DNA of 64,000 nt. Origin: Craspedostauros australis. Its lineage: Eukaryota; Bacillariophyta; Bacillariophyceae; Mastogloiales; Achnanthaceae. Below the pieces are notes generated by a model, which was given only the letters and a program-made list of their open reading frames with translations, did not search any database and had not been told where the DNA came from. Positions 41,984-52,261 of the stretch are shown piece after piece (position 1 is the first letter of the stretch; the number at the start of each line of letters is the position of its first letter). Location of the stretch: positions 310,001 to 374,000 of the forward strand of contig JAMXDE010000006.1 of assembly GCA_026770025.1 (NCBI GenBank), given 5' to 3'. The position numbers and the translations under genes are program-made.

Positions 41984-43876
41984 ATGAATACAGCCAGGAT
42001 CCTTCCATCGGCATTCTGTATGATCCTCCCGCAAACGTTCGCTGTTGCGCTCAGATCAGGTGCATCCGTCCCATTCCTCGCAAGCCAAGCTGCCCCTGCT
42101 ACCCATAGTGGAATCGCAAGATCTTGTCTCGCACACCAGCGCATCCCACGCAACAGCCGGCTTCATTCTCGTCTGTTCGCATCTTTGGGACAAGGTTTCA
42201 ACGAACCACCATCCGAGACGCAGGACGAAGATCTGCAACGTTGGGAACGCATGTATGCCGAAGGCGAGATCAAGGAGATGATGTACGACCCCGATGCCGT
42301 GACGTCCGCCGAAGACGATAACATCGCATTTCAACCCAGCGAAGTACGTGTGATCTCCTTCGATTTGGATAATACCCTGTGGAACACGCCGGCATGCATC
42401 AACGCAGCCAACGACAAGCTCAACGCCAAATTGCAGGAAGATGGATTCGAATTGCCGAGGCGCGTGGAGCAAGTCATGGGAGATCTCTTCAAGGTGTCCA
42501 AATTGACGTACTGTCCGTTGCAGAAGGAAGAATCCGAAATCAAGGGGCCGGTATTGCTGACGCAGCTGCGCAAGGATGCCATTATGCACCTGGCCACTGA
42601 GCACAACGGCTATTCCATGGAACAGGCCATGCAGTACGCCGACACCACCTTTCAGGTCTGGACGGATGCCCGGCACGAAGCGATTCCTCAAAACTTTGCC
42701 GAATCCGTGGCGACGACCTTGCAGGCTCTCAAGGACAAGACGACTAAATCCGGAGCGAACATCGTCATTGGCGCCATCACGGACGGCAACTCGGATCCAA
42801 CCCGCATCGCAGAGATCGGCCATGTCTTTGATTTCACCGTCAACGCAGAAGAGGTGGGCATTGCCAAGCCCAGCAAGACGATCTATCTCGAAGCGATGCG
42901 ACGTGCCGCGCAGCTTCCGTCCCTCTGTGATATATTCGAGGCCGTCGATCTGGACGACATCAATGCGGTGGAGGCATCCTGCGGCAACTACTGGGTCCAT
43001 GTGGGTGACGACTTCACCAAGGACATTGTGGCAGGAAAGAGCATGCAGATGAGAACGATATGGGCGTTGGAATTGATCCGTGATAAGGTTGCACCTGATC
43101 CTGCCAACGAGAAGAAGAAGCTGACGTCATCGGATGTTGTCGATGAAGAAGCTCGATTGAAGGAGTTCATACAGACTGTTTCCGAAAAGACCAAGACGGA
43201 ACTGGCGATAGGCCCCAGCGACTACTTGTCCAGCTCCATCGAGGACGAATTTGTTGATGTTCGGCTGAACAAGTTCTCCGATATCGTCGACGTGATCGAC
43301 GGATGGATGATTGCTCCAGCCATCGCAAAGGCCTCAGCGCCCTCACCAGCGGACAACCCGTTGTCGATTGTGGATACAGAGTCCAAGGAACCGAGAATTG
43401 CCCCTGCCATTGCGTCCGAAGTCAAGAGAGAAAGTGATCAGCCAGCGGGTTCCGAGAAAATCACGACAGCATCGGCGGGAACAGCAGCACAAGGAGCAAC
43501 GAAAGGTCCGAACGGGGGCAAGGCAGCACCAAAGATCATTCGGTTGGTCCGCGATGCATACAGCATGGACGTCCCCGTTTTGTTCGGGGACCCTTCTTCC
43601 GTTCTCGTGAAAGAATTGATGGACATTGCGCAGAGCGACAAGTCCTCGGGTGTCTTCTCCTTCCCACAAGCCGACGTCGAAGGGCTGAGAATCGGCACCA
43701 CAGCGCTGTTCATCAAACTGGAAGGCACCGACTACGAATTTACGCGGGAGATCTTTCTGCGCATGACCATCGCGGATCTTTTGACTCTGTGGAGCGATGA
43801 CACGACGCAGATCCCGACACTTTCTCTGTCCATACGACCAGCGCCAGCTGCACCGGATGTTGGTAACATTTTCTAA
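41984..43876 (+). CDS. HAD-superfamily hydrolase with C-terminal extension, probably organellar
   Basis: This 630-residue single-exon protein contains a complete HAD phosphatase core. Motif I is VISFDLDNTLWNT (Asp127 nucleophile, Asp129), motif II is GAITDGNSD, motif III Lys is in EEVGIAKPSKTIY, and motif IV is WVHVGDDFTKDIVAG. The cap between motifs I and II is helical, as in C1-cap phosphoglycolate phosphatase/epoxide-hydrolase-like HADs. The N-terminus (MNTARILPSAFCMILPQTFA) is hydrophobic and followed by an Arg/Ser-rich stretch with RLFASLG, so an organelle presequence is likely. About 240 residues follow the core, with an Ala/Ser-rich linker and a second domain beginning IIRLVRDAYSMDVPVLFGDP and ending TLSLSIRPAP. 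The second domain is not recognised. The stop lies 39 bp from copy B of the duplicated unit. Confidence 0.88.
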   Translation: MNTARILPSAFCMILPQTFAVALRSGASVPFLASQAAPATHSGIARSCLAHQRIPRNSRLHSRLFASLGQGFNEPPSETQDEDLQRWERMYAEGEIKEMMYDPDAVTSAEDDNIAFQPSEVRVISFDLDNTLWNTPACINAANDKLNAKLQEDGFELPRRVEQVMGDLFKVSKLTYCPLQKEESEIKGPVLLTQLRKDAIMHLATEHNGYSMEQAMQYADTTFQVWTDARHEAIPQNFAESVATTLQALKDKTTKSGANIVIGAITDGNSDPTRIAEIGHVFDFTVNAEEVGIAKPSKTIYLEAMRRAAQLPSLCDIFEAVDLDDINAVEASCGNYWVHVGDDFTKDIVAGKSMQMRTIWALELIRDKVAPDPANEKKKLTSSDVVDEEARLKEFIQTVSEKTKTELAIGPSDYLSSSIEDEFVDVRLNKFSDIVDVIDGWMIAPAIAKASAPSPADNPLSIVDTESKEPRIAPAIASEVKRESDQPAGSEKITTASAGTAAQGATKGPNGGKAAPKIIRLVRDAYSMDVPVLFGDPSSVLVKELMDIAQSDKSSGVFSFPQADVEGLRIGTTALFIKLEGTDYEFTREIFLRMTIADLLTLWSDDTTQIPTLSLSIRPAPAAPDVGNIF

Positions 43877-43915
43877 GAGTAAAACACAATGCCAGAAAAG
43901 GCACGAATAGCGATG

Positions 43916-46900
43916 CGCTTCGTCATTCAATCTCCGTCTCCATCTCCATTCCACCATCACCACCAAGCATCAGCCATCTCGATGCGGCAGTGCCGCGCAC
44001 ACCAACAACTGCGCCTTTCGTCTTCCATCACTCGTACATACTAGTACATACTATTCCAGCTTCCAATCCCCAATCGCTGCGGGACAACCACACAGCTCAC
44101 CATCTGGGCACAATTGGTCCCCACGCGTCGCGCTGAAGCCTCAAGCGTTCACTGTAGCGAACATACGGGTACGGTGGCTCCTCCGGGCTCCTCAGAATGC
44201 ACGACTTGTCAGCAACATACGGAGTGTACAAACCAGGAGGGACTTGCTCACAGTCTCGAGCAACGTCACTTTCTCGACGTGCCACACAGTACAGTCGATT
44301 CATGCCAAGCGGGCGATCGAGCTCCTTGTTGCTCAACCTCTCGTTGCTCGCAGTCTTTCGGATGCTCTCAGCATCCATCTCATTCTCAAAGTAGTTTCTG
44401 TTCTGGATGCAGATGGTGAACAGCTCGTGCGGACCACTGGACACCCCTCCTTTGTCCATTCTGCGTCCAAGGAAGGTGACGTAGCCATCGGCGAAATGGC
44501 CATCGCTTTGCGCAACACTGATGATGGGCATGTTGAAGATCTTTGTATCGCCTGCTTGACCATTGCTCAAATCCGCGAGATGTTTCCGAAGATCGGTGTC
44601 CATCAGAAGCGCGGCGTGTTCTTCGCGCAACATTTGAGAGGACAGTGGTTTGGTGTCATCGTTCATCGAAAGGTGCTGGGTTTGATCATCTCCGTGAGAC
44701 ACCAAGTCGGGCACGTGGCGCCACACTCCGGAACTCCCAGTCATGCTGTGGATGTGTTCTCCATCGACCCCGGCCAGCTTGTGGAGACTCGTCTTGGACT
44801 CGTGGAAGTATGTATTGGTGATGTTGAGGTCGGAGGACAGTGTCACTGGTTGCACACCGGCCCATGCCGCCCACTCATCCCGCGCCTTGCGTGTGTTCGA
44901 TGCACCTTGATTCGATGCACCTTCGCTCGCAGGGTGTGTGTCTCTGCAGCTAGCTATTACGCTCGTCCTCACAGTCTGATTGAAAAACCCTATTCCTACC
45001 TTGGCCAGAGCACACCTGATGTCCATTCGTTGATCTTCAGCGACCGCCATCCACGCAGCAACAGCAGCGCCGACCATCAAGGTCGTCAACGTCCCAAAAT
45101 TGCGTGGCGAGGCTCCCAACAACGAGCTGGAGGATGCGCTGGAGGATGTGACATGTGAACCGCCTTGAAGCAACCAAAGGCACAACAGTTGCATGGCATC
45201 ACTGACCGGGAACAGGCACCCGTCCCACCGAGTGGTACCCATCAATCCATAGTCAACGACCAGCTCACGCATGAGGAACTGAGCCGTGTCAGTATCGAAG
45301 CGTTCGAACTTGATTGCAGACTCCATCTGGTATGGTCGGGCGATGAACTCTGACTTATGTGCTGGCCTTCTTGTCGATTGGAAGAGAAGAGTTGCGAGTA
45401 CACGCGATGCCACGAGCACTCGACGACTGGGATCGTCCATGAGATCCTTCAAGGCAGCGTCCCGCATGAATGTGGCAAAGACCTCCGAGATGATATCGTT
45501 CTGCTCTTGTGGGTTCTCGTGTGGGTTCTTATGTGGCTTCTTGTTGGCGAAGTGCTTGCGCTTGAGTACAGCCACGAAGATGGAGGCCATGCGTGCGTTG
45601 GTATAAATGATGGCCTTGACGAGAGGAAAATTGTAGATCTCTCTGTACGAGTCCAACGAGCCCCATTCCATTTTGCTGAGGAGTTTGTAGACTACTCCGG
45701 GTTCTTCTTTTGCTGACGTCTTGCGGCATTCATAGTTGTCGGACATTCTTCCCGTGGGATATTGCGTCACATCAGCTGCAGCTATGGAGAACAGGACTCT
45801 GACATCCAGCATTTTCAATGGATTTTCGAGATATCTGAGCTTGAGCGGCGTTGGAGAATGGACATCCGCTGGATGACTTTCGAATTGCAATGCATCATCG
45901 GGGCATCCATGCATGATGAAGCATCCTAACGTATACCCAAAGGAGGAGTATTCTTCGATGATAGCTGTGATGAGGTTTGGGCAATTGTTTGCTTCGTCGA
46001 TCGCAACGACGATCTGGAGGGTCTCCCTGTCACGCCCACGTTGTGCCTCACGCTGTGCCTCACTCTGCGCTGCACGCTGTGCCTCGCGCTTCTCGTCCAG
46101 ATCCAGTACGAAGCTGCGAAGCCTCTTGAAGTTGGATTCATCCTGCATCAAAGTTGATTTGATTTTCGATGCAAGGAAAAGCAGAGAATCTCTTTCTCTG
46201 TAGCTACGCTGGGTATACGTCGGCCTACTATCGCCGGGACTTAGAGCGCTGTGGCCATCAGGAATCAACGGCACATCTTCCACATCAGTCAGCATGATGG
46301 TGAAGAGAGCCTCTCTTGTGTAGCTGCTCGCCGCGAGCTCTACAGTCTTCCCACTACCTCTCTCCTGATTGTACACGTGGACTCCACCTTCGCAATAAGA
46401 GTCTCGCTCTTGCCGTTTGATGAAGACCTGTGTTGGAGATGTGTTGGGCCTTCCTTCATGTCGAAAGTCGGGGCTGCCGATGTAGTATGCACAATCGCCA
46501 CGATATGGCTGGTACGAGCTCGAGTTGTACCGTAGACCTTGAAAACCTTTGGTGTTGTTGTCATCGTGGATCTTGTTCAACAGTTTGAGAACCGATTTTC
46601 GGGGCTTGGCGGGGTCGATGAGCTTGCGATCTTCGTTGAGTTGACGCGCAACGGAGAGGACACCCTGAGGGACTGCTCCATGGACACGAAGCCAAGCCAG
46701 GAGCCATCGGCCGGCCATGAGGCGGTCATACCCCATTATGTACACCAAGAGATTATCCTCCAAATCCGAGAAGTCGTCATCACACTTGCTGATCAGATTT
46801 AGAATGGACTGTCTGAGAGATGACTCGGCGTGAGTTCTCCTTTGGAGCCAACTATCAGGAATCTGCGTTTGTTTTCGTCGGCGTTCCTCGATGTCTGCCT

Positions 46901-47933
46901 TTATCAGCGTTTGCATTTCAGGTGTTTCGAGATTCCACATGCCAGACCAGAAGTCCACACTATCGAGAATCGGATTAAGGGTGGCAAGCGTTTCTTCATC
47001 CTCCACCATTGGCACTGGAACGTGGACGCCCATCGACTCTGGCTCTGACATGTTTCTGTTGATGGTTGTTCAATGAAACTGCTGGAGGCGACGGAACGGT
47101 ACCGGCAGGAGGCAGCAGAGTCGTGGTGTTGACGTTGACGTTGGTATTGATGTTGGTGTCGATGTTGGCAGCAGCAACGACGATGTGTCTGATCGCGATC
47201 GCTTTGACTTGGTTTGGTTTGAGGTGAATTGACGAAGTGTTGGTGTTGTGCAGTGTTGTCAGCGGTTGGTACCTGCAGATGCAGCGGCGTGTGCTTTTTC
47301 CGGGACTTCTCACCTGCTGTTGGCGTTGCGAGGGTGTGGTTGGTTCCGATGGTTGAGCCTTTGTGGTATTGGCTGTGATTGTGATTGTGAGTATGGTCTT
47401 GATTGTTTTTATGAGTGGAGAGAGGCACAAGCGCAAGCGCAATCACAAGTGGAGGACTTATGTGTGGCTTGGTTGATCTCACGCACATACTTCGTTGTTT
47501 GGGTTGACGACTCTGTTTCATGAAATACATCCTTGTATGACTGTCACAATACGATCGTGCTTGTGCTCGCACTCCGACTCGTACTCGTACTCGTACTCGT
47601 ACTTGTACTCGCAGTATGTATGATCTCTGGCTCAGATTGAGGTTTTCATGATACCAGTCGATCGTACGTTTGTTCTCCAACAACATATTATATTACATCG
47701 TATTGCACAATGAATACAAGTGAGATCATGAAGTGGAGTTGAAGCATCTTGATCATGATTAAAATCCATCAGATCGTCTGTGATTCATGTCTCTGGGCCA
47801 GCGGGGGCCTCTCAGTTGGATGGTGTCTTGTGGGTTTGCGTCAATGGATTGCCTCATTTGTTTCCGTTGATCAACTGTTTGCGTTGTTGTGGTTGTGGTG
47901 GCAGTTTTGGATCCGTTTTCGATCTTTTCGTCG
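43916..47933 (-). repeat. Duplicated 4.02 kb unit, copy B (inverted orientation)
   Basis: This is the inverted counterpart of 4564-8623 and has the same end sequences. It starts (in its own orientation) at 47933 and ends at 43916, only 39 bp from the HAD stop codon, so the two genes are tail to tail. It carries the full upstream region (TATAA run, GTACGA-type hexamers near 47575-47615), the CDS and the 3' region. Flanking DNA differs from that of copy A on both sides. Confidence 0.9.
44097..47051 (-). CDS. Large P-loop NTPase-like protein, copy B (984 aa)
   Basis: This is the paralogue of the protein at 5461-8430, also intact in one exon. It keeps the Walker A-like RGSGKT and Walker B-like IVVAIDEA. 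Length differences are a five-residue GANEP gap near residue 61, one fewer QREA unit in the charged repeat, and an extra PHEN-type unit in the Lys/Asn/Pro-rich loop. By eye about 80 replacements fall in the first ~520 residues and about 30 in the last ~470. In the loop before Walker A, copy A reads ESYRHVLDCDGCV and copy B NSSSYQPYRGDCA, while the next 22 codons are identical even at silent sites. Function is unknown. Both copies seem able to be expressed since they share the same upstream DNA. Confidence 0.85.
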   Translation of the reverse strand: MSEPESMGVHVPVPMVEDEETLATLNPILDSVDFWSGMWNLETPEMQTLIKADIEERRRKQTQIPDSWLQRRTHAESSLRQSILNLISKCDDDFSDLEDNLLVYIMGYDRLMAGRWLLAWLRVHGAVPQGVLSVARQLNEDRKLIDPAKPRKSVLKLLNKIHDDNNTKGFQGLRYNSSSYQPYRGDCAYYIGSPDFRHEGRPNTSPTQVFIKRQERDSYCEGGVHVYNQERGSGKTVELAASSYTREALFTIMLTDVEDVPLIPDGHSALSPGDSRPTYTQRSYRERDSLLFLASKIKSTLMQDESNFKRLRSFVLDLDEKREAQRAAQSEAQREAQRGRDRETLQIVVAIDEANNCPNLITAIIEEYSSFGYTLGCFIMHGCPDDALQFESHPADVHSPTPLKLRYLENPLKMLDVRVLFSIAAADVTQYPTGRMSDNYECRKTSAKEEPGVVYKLLSKMEWGSLDSYREIYNFPLVKAIIYTNARMASIFVAVLKRKHFANKKPHKNPHENPQEQNDIISEVFATFMRDAALKDLMDDPSRRVLVASRVLATLLFQSTRRPAHKSEFIARPYQMESAIKFERFDTDTAQFLMRELVVDYGLMGTTRWDGCLFPVSDAMQLLCLWLLQGGSHVTSSSASSSSLLGASPRNFGTLTTLMVGAAVAAWMAVAEDQRMDIRCALAKVGIGFFNQTVRTSVIASCRDTHPASEGASNQGASNTRKARDEWAAWAGVQPVTLSSDLNITNTYFHESKTSLHKLAGVDGEHIHSMTGSSGVWRHVPDLVSHGDDQTQHLSMNDDTKPLSSQMLREEHAALLMDTDLRKHLADLSNGQAGDTKIFNMPIISVAQSDGHFADGYVTFLGRRMDKGGVSSGPHELFTICIQNRNYFENEMDAESIRKTASNERLSNKELDRPLGMNRLYCVARRESDVARDCEQVPPGLYTPYVADKSCILRSPEEPPYPYVRYSERLRLQRDAWGPIVPRW

Positions 47934-48710
47934 AGAACAAGCCAAACGACGGAATCAGAGAACATCAACAGCAGCGTTACCAAGCCTATCGCGGATAGAC
48001 TCTCCCCGAACATCCGATTAGGTTCAACGCATCAACCCATCAACACCAATCTATCGATGACTGATGTTCAACCGTTGCTCAGGTTCTACCACATCACAAT
48101 GGCGACTAGTCTGGGCTCCATGGCTGTACGTACTCTCTTTTGCACTTCAGTTGCAGAAATCGATTCAAACATCTGTTAGTGGAGCATTCGCTGCGGAGCG
48201 CGCTCGGTGGTATCGGTCCTCGTCGGGAAGATCTTTGCATGGTCGTCCACGCGCCATGGAGAGAGGACTATTCTGTTCTGATACTCTACGAATAGGCACG
48301 ATACTCAAATCGAATCTCTTCATGTGTTGATGATGAGGCCACCCCCTATCTTGGGAGCAAGAGCACTTGCACATACTGATGGAATATGTTGCTCTGCTCC
48401 GATGTCGCGGCATTCGTGGTGGTGTTTTGCTCTACAAATCCAGGTCATAGTCTACGTGATGCAAACTAGTCCAAGCTGAGGCACGCGTCTGACCGTCTGT
48501 CAGATGCCAACAGCAACAAGAAAGCAAAAAAGACACCAGCACAACAACACCAAAGAGAGCGAAACAGAAACGACCATGACGAACACCCCACCCTGCCGCA
48601 TCACAGTTGTTGTTGCCCCACCAGTACCAGCACAAGTCTCACCGTCGCTGAAGTGCGAGCGTCAGACATCGGCACAACGATAGACACAGCAACAACAGCG
48701 TATCACCACC
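47934..48710. other. Intergenic between copy B and NDUFA13
   Basis: This is a unique sequence between the outer edge of copy B and NDUFA13. A plus-strand frame at 48064-48330 reads WLYVLSFALQLQKSIQTSV and then a basic stretch; I cannot tie it to a family and do not call it. The last 250 bp is the likely NDUFA13 leader. Confidence 0.45.
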
Positions 48711-49407
48711 ATGAGCGTCCGTCCAGACCCAAACTTCATCCCCAAGCAGGATGCTGCTCCAGTGGGTGGCTTCATCAAGGTGCGTGAAGTGGAACTGGAA
48801 TGATGCTTGCGCAGGTCACGGCAGAGATGGTTTTGGCGGAAGGATACGACATCAGCCTGACCTTGACCAATGGCTTGTGGAGTCGAACTCGTGGTTGTTG
48901 ACAACGGCACACTCACCGACTTCTATCGTCATGTTGTCCTCTCTGTTTTCCTTTCCGCGCTGCGTTCATGCTCGCTTCGATCATGTGTTTTGCACCCGTT
49001 TCCCCTGATCAATTGATCAACTAATCATCCATCGCGCAATCCACGGACGGCTGCTGTCTTCACAGACCGCTCTGGAGAAAACCTCCCCAGCCCGCGGTTT
49101 CAAGGGATGGCAGCTGTTCCTTGGCAGCAGCGCCCTGATCTTCTGGGGATTCTCAAGAGTCGGCGCTGGCAACAAGAAGCGCAGCGAACAGCATCTGTTC
49201 GAACGTCAACAGAAGTACACCTTGGCGCCATTGCTGCAATCCGAGGCAGACCGCGAGTACTTGATGCGGGAGAAGCTCCTGCTGGAGAGAGAGTCGAAGA
49301 TCATGGAGGAGGTTCCAGGATGGAAGATTGGTGGATCCACCTACCACGGTACTCGATGGACTCCAGCGCATGTCTGCGACACCGATAAGGCGTACCAAAA
49401 GAAGTAG
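48711..49407 (+). CDS. NDUFA13: Complex I accessory subunit NDUFA13 (B16.6/GRIM-19)
   Basis: Exons 48711-48779 and 49066-49407 join in phase 0 to 136 aa, close to the 144 aa of the human subunit. NDUFA13 is a single-span accessory subunit of mitochondrial NADH:ubiquinone oxidoreductase. The start MSVRPDPNFIPKQDAAPVGG and the junction FIK-TALEKTSPARGFKGWQLF are typical. A membrane span follows (LFLGSSALIFWGFSRVG), then the charged matrix helix (KRSEQHLFERQQKYTLAPLL, DREYLMREKLLLERE) and the ending PGWKIGGSTYHGTRWTPAH. The first intron falls just before the membrane span. No presequence is expected for this subunit. Confidence 0.95.
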
Positions 49408-49589
49408 GGTGCGGCAGCGCACAAGCATGGTAGGCACGGAATTTCATTTACTCTCTGCTCCGTTTTTGTGCATTGCACGTCCTCCAGAGTGTGGGGTGCC
49501 AGTATCCCGATCGAACAGCAACAACGTTACTACGCCCGTATTGCCGCTACAACAAGACATCGAGCAGGAACAAGAGGAGGGACAGAAGG

Positions 49590-49860
49590 ATGCGCACTCA
49601 CATGTCTTCCGGAACGCAAGATAACTCGTTTTGCCGCCTTACCACAAGTACCAATGGAGCAACGACAAATGCAAGGCTCCTCAACACTTTCATCAACGGC
49701 CGACCCAAGTACGTCGTGGAGTCCTACATACCCCGAGGATGATAGCATCTTCATCTGCGGCAGGAACGCCAACAGTACCGTGGCATGCTCCTACTCCTCC
49801 GTCTGCAGCACAGAAGAGCATGAACACCAGCATGCACTACAATAGCAGGTTTGGGACATG
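49590..49860 (+). pseudogene. Decayed fragment of PRP17/CDC40 WD40 region
   Basis: A short stretch matches the coding strand of the PRP17 gene at 15179-17227. Over 49640-49850 the DNA lines up with PRP17 around its LWSTESGKVLNTFTNG and VVEFYPEDDNFFVCG segments. The fragment still reads NTFINGRPKYVVES in one frame and PEDDSIFICGRNANSTV in another, with shared blocks such as CTCAACAC, TCAACGGCC and CCCCGAGGATGA. At least two frame changes and loss of upstream and downstream parts make it non-functional. The left limit is uncertain. Because PRP17 has a single intron outside this part, I cannot tell a DNA-level from an RNA-mediated copy. It sits 3' of NDUFA13. Confidence 0.6.
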
Positions 49861-50225
49861 ACAATGTCATATCCCATGAACCGAGAGTACTTGCCACGAA
49901 GCCAGTATTAGCTTGTTTCATTGTTGACAACAGTGTTGCTTCTCACTTCGTGCAACCGCATGTCAGTGGTCGCCTGTCTATCCTCAGTCTTCAGATCTGA
50001 TGCCTGGCTGTCACGCTCGACTGCCTAATTAGTTTGCCTCCATTGAGCGAGCACCCGGACGACCATGTCTCGCACGATCGTAACGAAGGCCATCCAATTG
50101 TATCGCTAAATACTCGAAGGTAGAATACGTCTTGGCCGAGAGCAGATTACTTCACTCCACTGGACTCGATCCCAACTCGCCGGCATTCGGCCTGAACGCA
50201 ACTGCACAACCGGATGTCCGTGTCT
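49861..50225. other. Intergenic, 3' flank of RRP8
   Basis: No gene is seen. The sequence lies between the PRP17 remnant and the RRP8 stop. I looked for more PRP17 similarity here and found none convincing. Confidence 0.45.
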
Positions 50226-51407
50226 TCACCGACGCTTGTAGATACATGGTTTGGCAGTATATTTCAAATTGCCATCCGGATCGTTGCCATTCTTCTTCAA
50301 TTCCATCGTGAGAAACATCTTGTTGGATCGATCCGTCGTGATACAGGCAAAGCCGAGCTTGTCCAGCATCTCTTTGAACTCTTGCAATGACCCGTTGGCA
50401 TCGATGCGCGAACGCACTTCGGCGATCTTGACGCGACCATCCGGTTTGAGAACACGGTGAGCTTCTCGAATGAAATCGGCAAGGTTGGTGCCCATCAAGG
50501 ACAGGCAGAAGATGCAGGCATCGACGGATTGATCCGGCAACGGGACGTTGGCCATGTCGCAGGGTGTGATGTACGGATTGCCATTGGCCACCAAATCGAA
50601 GGAATGGACCTTGTACTTTGCAGGTTTGCTGTCGTTGCCGCTCTCATCTTGCGTCTTGAGATCCTTTGCCAGTTGAGCATCGCCGCAACCAAAATCAGCA
50701 ATCACGCAGCGTTTGCGTGTTTTGTACTTTTTGTGGATCCACTGCACCAAAACGTCGACCGGGTTGATGGGCCAATTCTCCACTTGATGGCGGAACCCAT
50801 CGTGATACTGCTGAAAAAGATCGGGGTTGTTTTGAAACCGTGCGAAGGAATCCTGCGATGTGGTGGTGTACAGTTCTTCGTTGAGGATGCGGAACCGAGA
50901 ACCTGACAGCCTCGATTTGAATTCTTCCTGCAGCGAGCTTCTGGATTTCCTGGAGGATGCTGCGCTTGCTTTTGCTTGCATGGGTGATTGGTTGGAATCG
51001 GAGGGAGCTGCGTTGTCTTGCGTATCGGTACCTTTCCGTGACGACTTTTGCCTCGTTTGATTGCGCTGCGCGGTCATGATGGCAGCATTCTCCGCACTTT
51101 GTCTCCTCTGCTTTGCCAGCAAATTGCGCATGCGCTTCTTCTTGCTCTTGCTCCATTTTGCTTCGCCATTCCCTTCTGAGCTGCCATCTGCGGTATCGGG
51201 CTGCTTCTTCGGCGTTGAATCGTTCTGATTGGATTTCGATTTCGATTGGCGTGATTTGGACGGTGAATGCTTGGCCTTCTTCGATGCGCTGTCGTTGCCT
51301 TTGGTCTCGTCTTCCTTTGGCTTGTTGGATTTCTCGCTCGACGGATCTTGGCTCGTCTTGCCTCCTGCCTTCAGCAGCTCATTCCGAGATCGCTTGCGTT
51401 TTGCCAT
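50226..51407 (-). CDS. RRP8: 25S rRNA adenine-N1 methyltransferase RRP8
   Basis: This 393-residue protein has the RRP8/nucleomethylin layout. RRP8 makes m1A in the large-subunit rRNA in the nucleolus. A Lys/Ser/Arg-rich N-terminal half (AKRKRSRNELL; KWSKSKKKRMRNLLAKQRRQ) should give nucleolar localisation. The family block SGSRFRILNEELYTTTSQD and NPDLFQQYHDGFRHQVENWP follows. The methyltransferase fold then shows motif I IADFGCGDAQLA, the VHSFDLVA strand, DMANVPLPDQSVDACIFCLS and the LMGTNLADFIREAHRVLKPD block. It ends LKYTAKPCIYKRR. ATG 51407 was chosen because the sequence before it does not match the family. A TGACGTCA palindrome lies 273 bp upstream. Confidence 0.94.
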   Translation of the reverse strand: MAKRKRSRNELLKAGGKTSQDPSSEKSNKPKEDETKGNDSASKKAKHSPSKSRQSKSKSNQNDSTPKKQPDTADGSSEGNGEAKWSKSKKKRMRNLLAKQRRQSAENAAIMTAQRNQTRQKSSRKGTDTQDNAAPSDSNQSPMQAKASAASSRKSRSSLQEEFKSRLSGSRFRILNEELYTTTSQDSFARFQNNPDLFQQYHDGFRHQVENWPINPVDVLVQWIHKKYKTRKRCVIADFGCGDAQLAKDLKTQDESGNDSKPAKYKVHSFDLVANGNPYITPCDMANVPLPDQSVDACIFCLSLMGTNLADFIREAHRVLKPDGRVKIAEVRSRIDANGSLQEFKEMLDKLGFACITTDRSNKMFLTMELKKNGNDPDGNLKYTAKPCIYKRR

Positions 51408-52261
51408 CCTTGCGAAGATCCTGATCGTGATAGTTCGGAGTGGCTGTGGCTGTGACTGTAGACTTGGATGTATGAGAGTGACGAGTGTGAAGTATAGCAC
51501 GAGTATGTACCCATGATACTTGTCGTGGTGCCAACCTCCTCTTGATGCTGGATGTGATGGTCAGAGGGTTGCTGAGAGAAGGAGCCGACTCCATTTCAGA
51601 TCGTCGTCACAGAAGCGGCGCAAAAAATGAGAACGGGATTTTGTTGGTTGTGGCGCTATTTTCGATCAGATCGAATGCTTGACGTCATCATGACATGTGA
51701 TTGGATGATGAAAGTGATGTCACCAATTGCGATTTTTAGTCTTGCTTGTGCAACAACAGAAGAATCGGACGAATTCGCCGAACCGTTCTTGTTCTGTTGA
51801 TGTCGTCGTCATCATTGCGATCGTCGCCACCAACATGATGCCAAGAGTGTCTGACATCTGGTTCGTTTCGGCTTCTTGTGTGTTCTGCTTGAGCAGCTTG
51901 TCGCCCTTGGGAATTCTTTCTTCTCTCTTGCGTTGGATTGCTCTTGTTTGGTCACTATTGCTGACACCTCTCCTCCCACACACCGCATCGAACACGCTCC
52001 GCCCCGTTCGCAAGCAGAGACGCGCCATTGCCGCAAACCGCAATAACAGCAACAAACCAACTCACACCCACCATACCCCGCAGCGAACTGCCCCGCTCTT
52101 CATAGTACCATGCGTCGATACATTCTCGCAGCTGCACTCCGTCAACTCCTCCACCAGTCTTCACTCCTCCCGGACATAAAACGCTCCTGCCACAGAATTG
52201 CCAAGAACATCTGAATAGCACCATCGCAACACTCGAACTGAATCCAACAGCAACCATCACA
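51408..52261. other. Divergent intergenic region
   Basis: This is the promoter region between RRP8 and the small gene at 52262. It includes TGACGTCA at 51680-51687 and the related TGATGTCA nearby at 51714-51721. No gene is supported; a long minus-strand frame over 51955-52641 is judged a shadow. Confidence 0.5.
51680..51687. promoter_or_regulatory. CRE-like palindrome TGACGTCA upstream of RRP8
   Basis: The octamer lies 273 bp upstream of the RRP8 ATG, with a variant TGATGTCA about 30 bp further out. It is a candidate bZIP/aureochrome site by sequence only. Confidence 0.35.

Noticed and set aside
48064-48330. Possible membrane-protein frame between copy B and NDUFA13
   Set aside because: One hydrophobic stretch only, no family resemblance, no splice context; left as non-coding.
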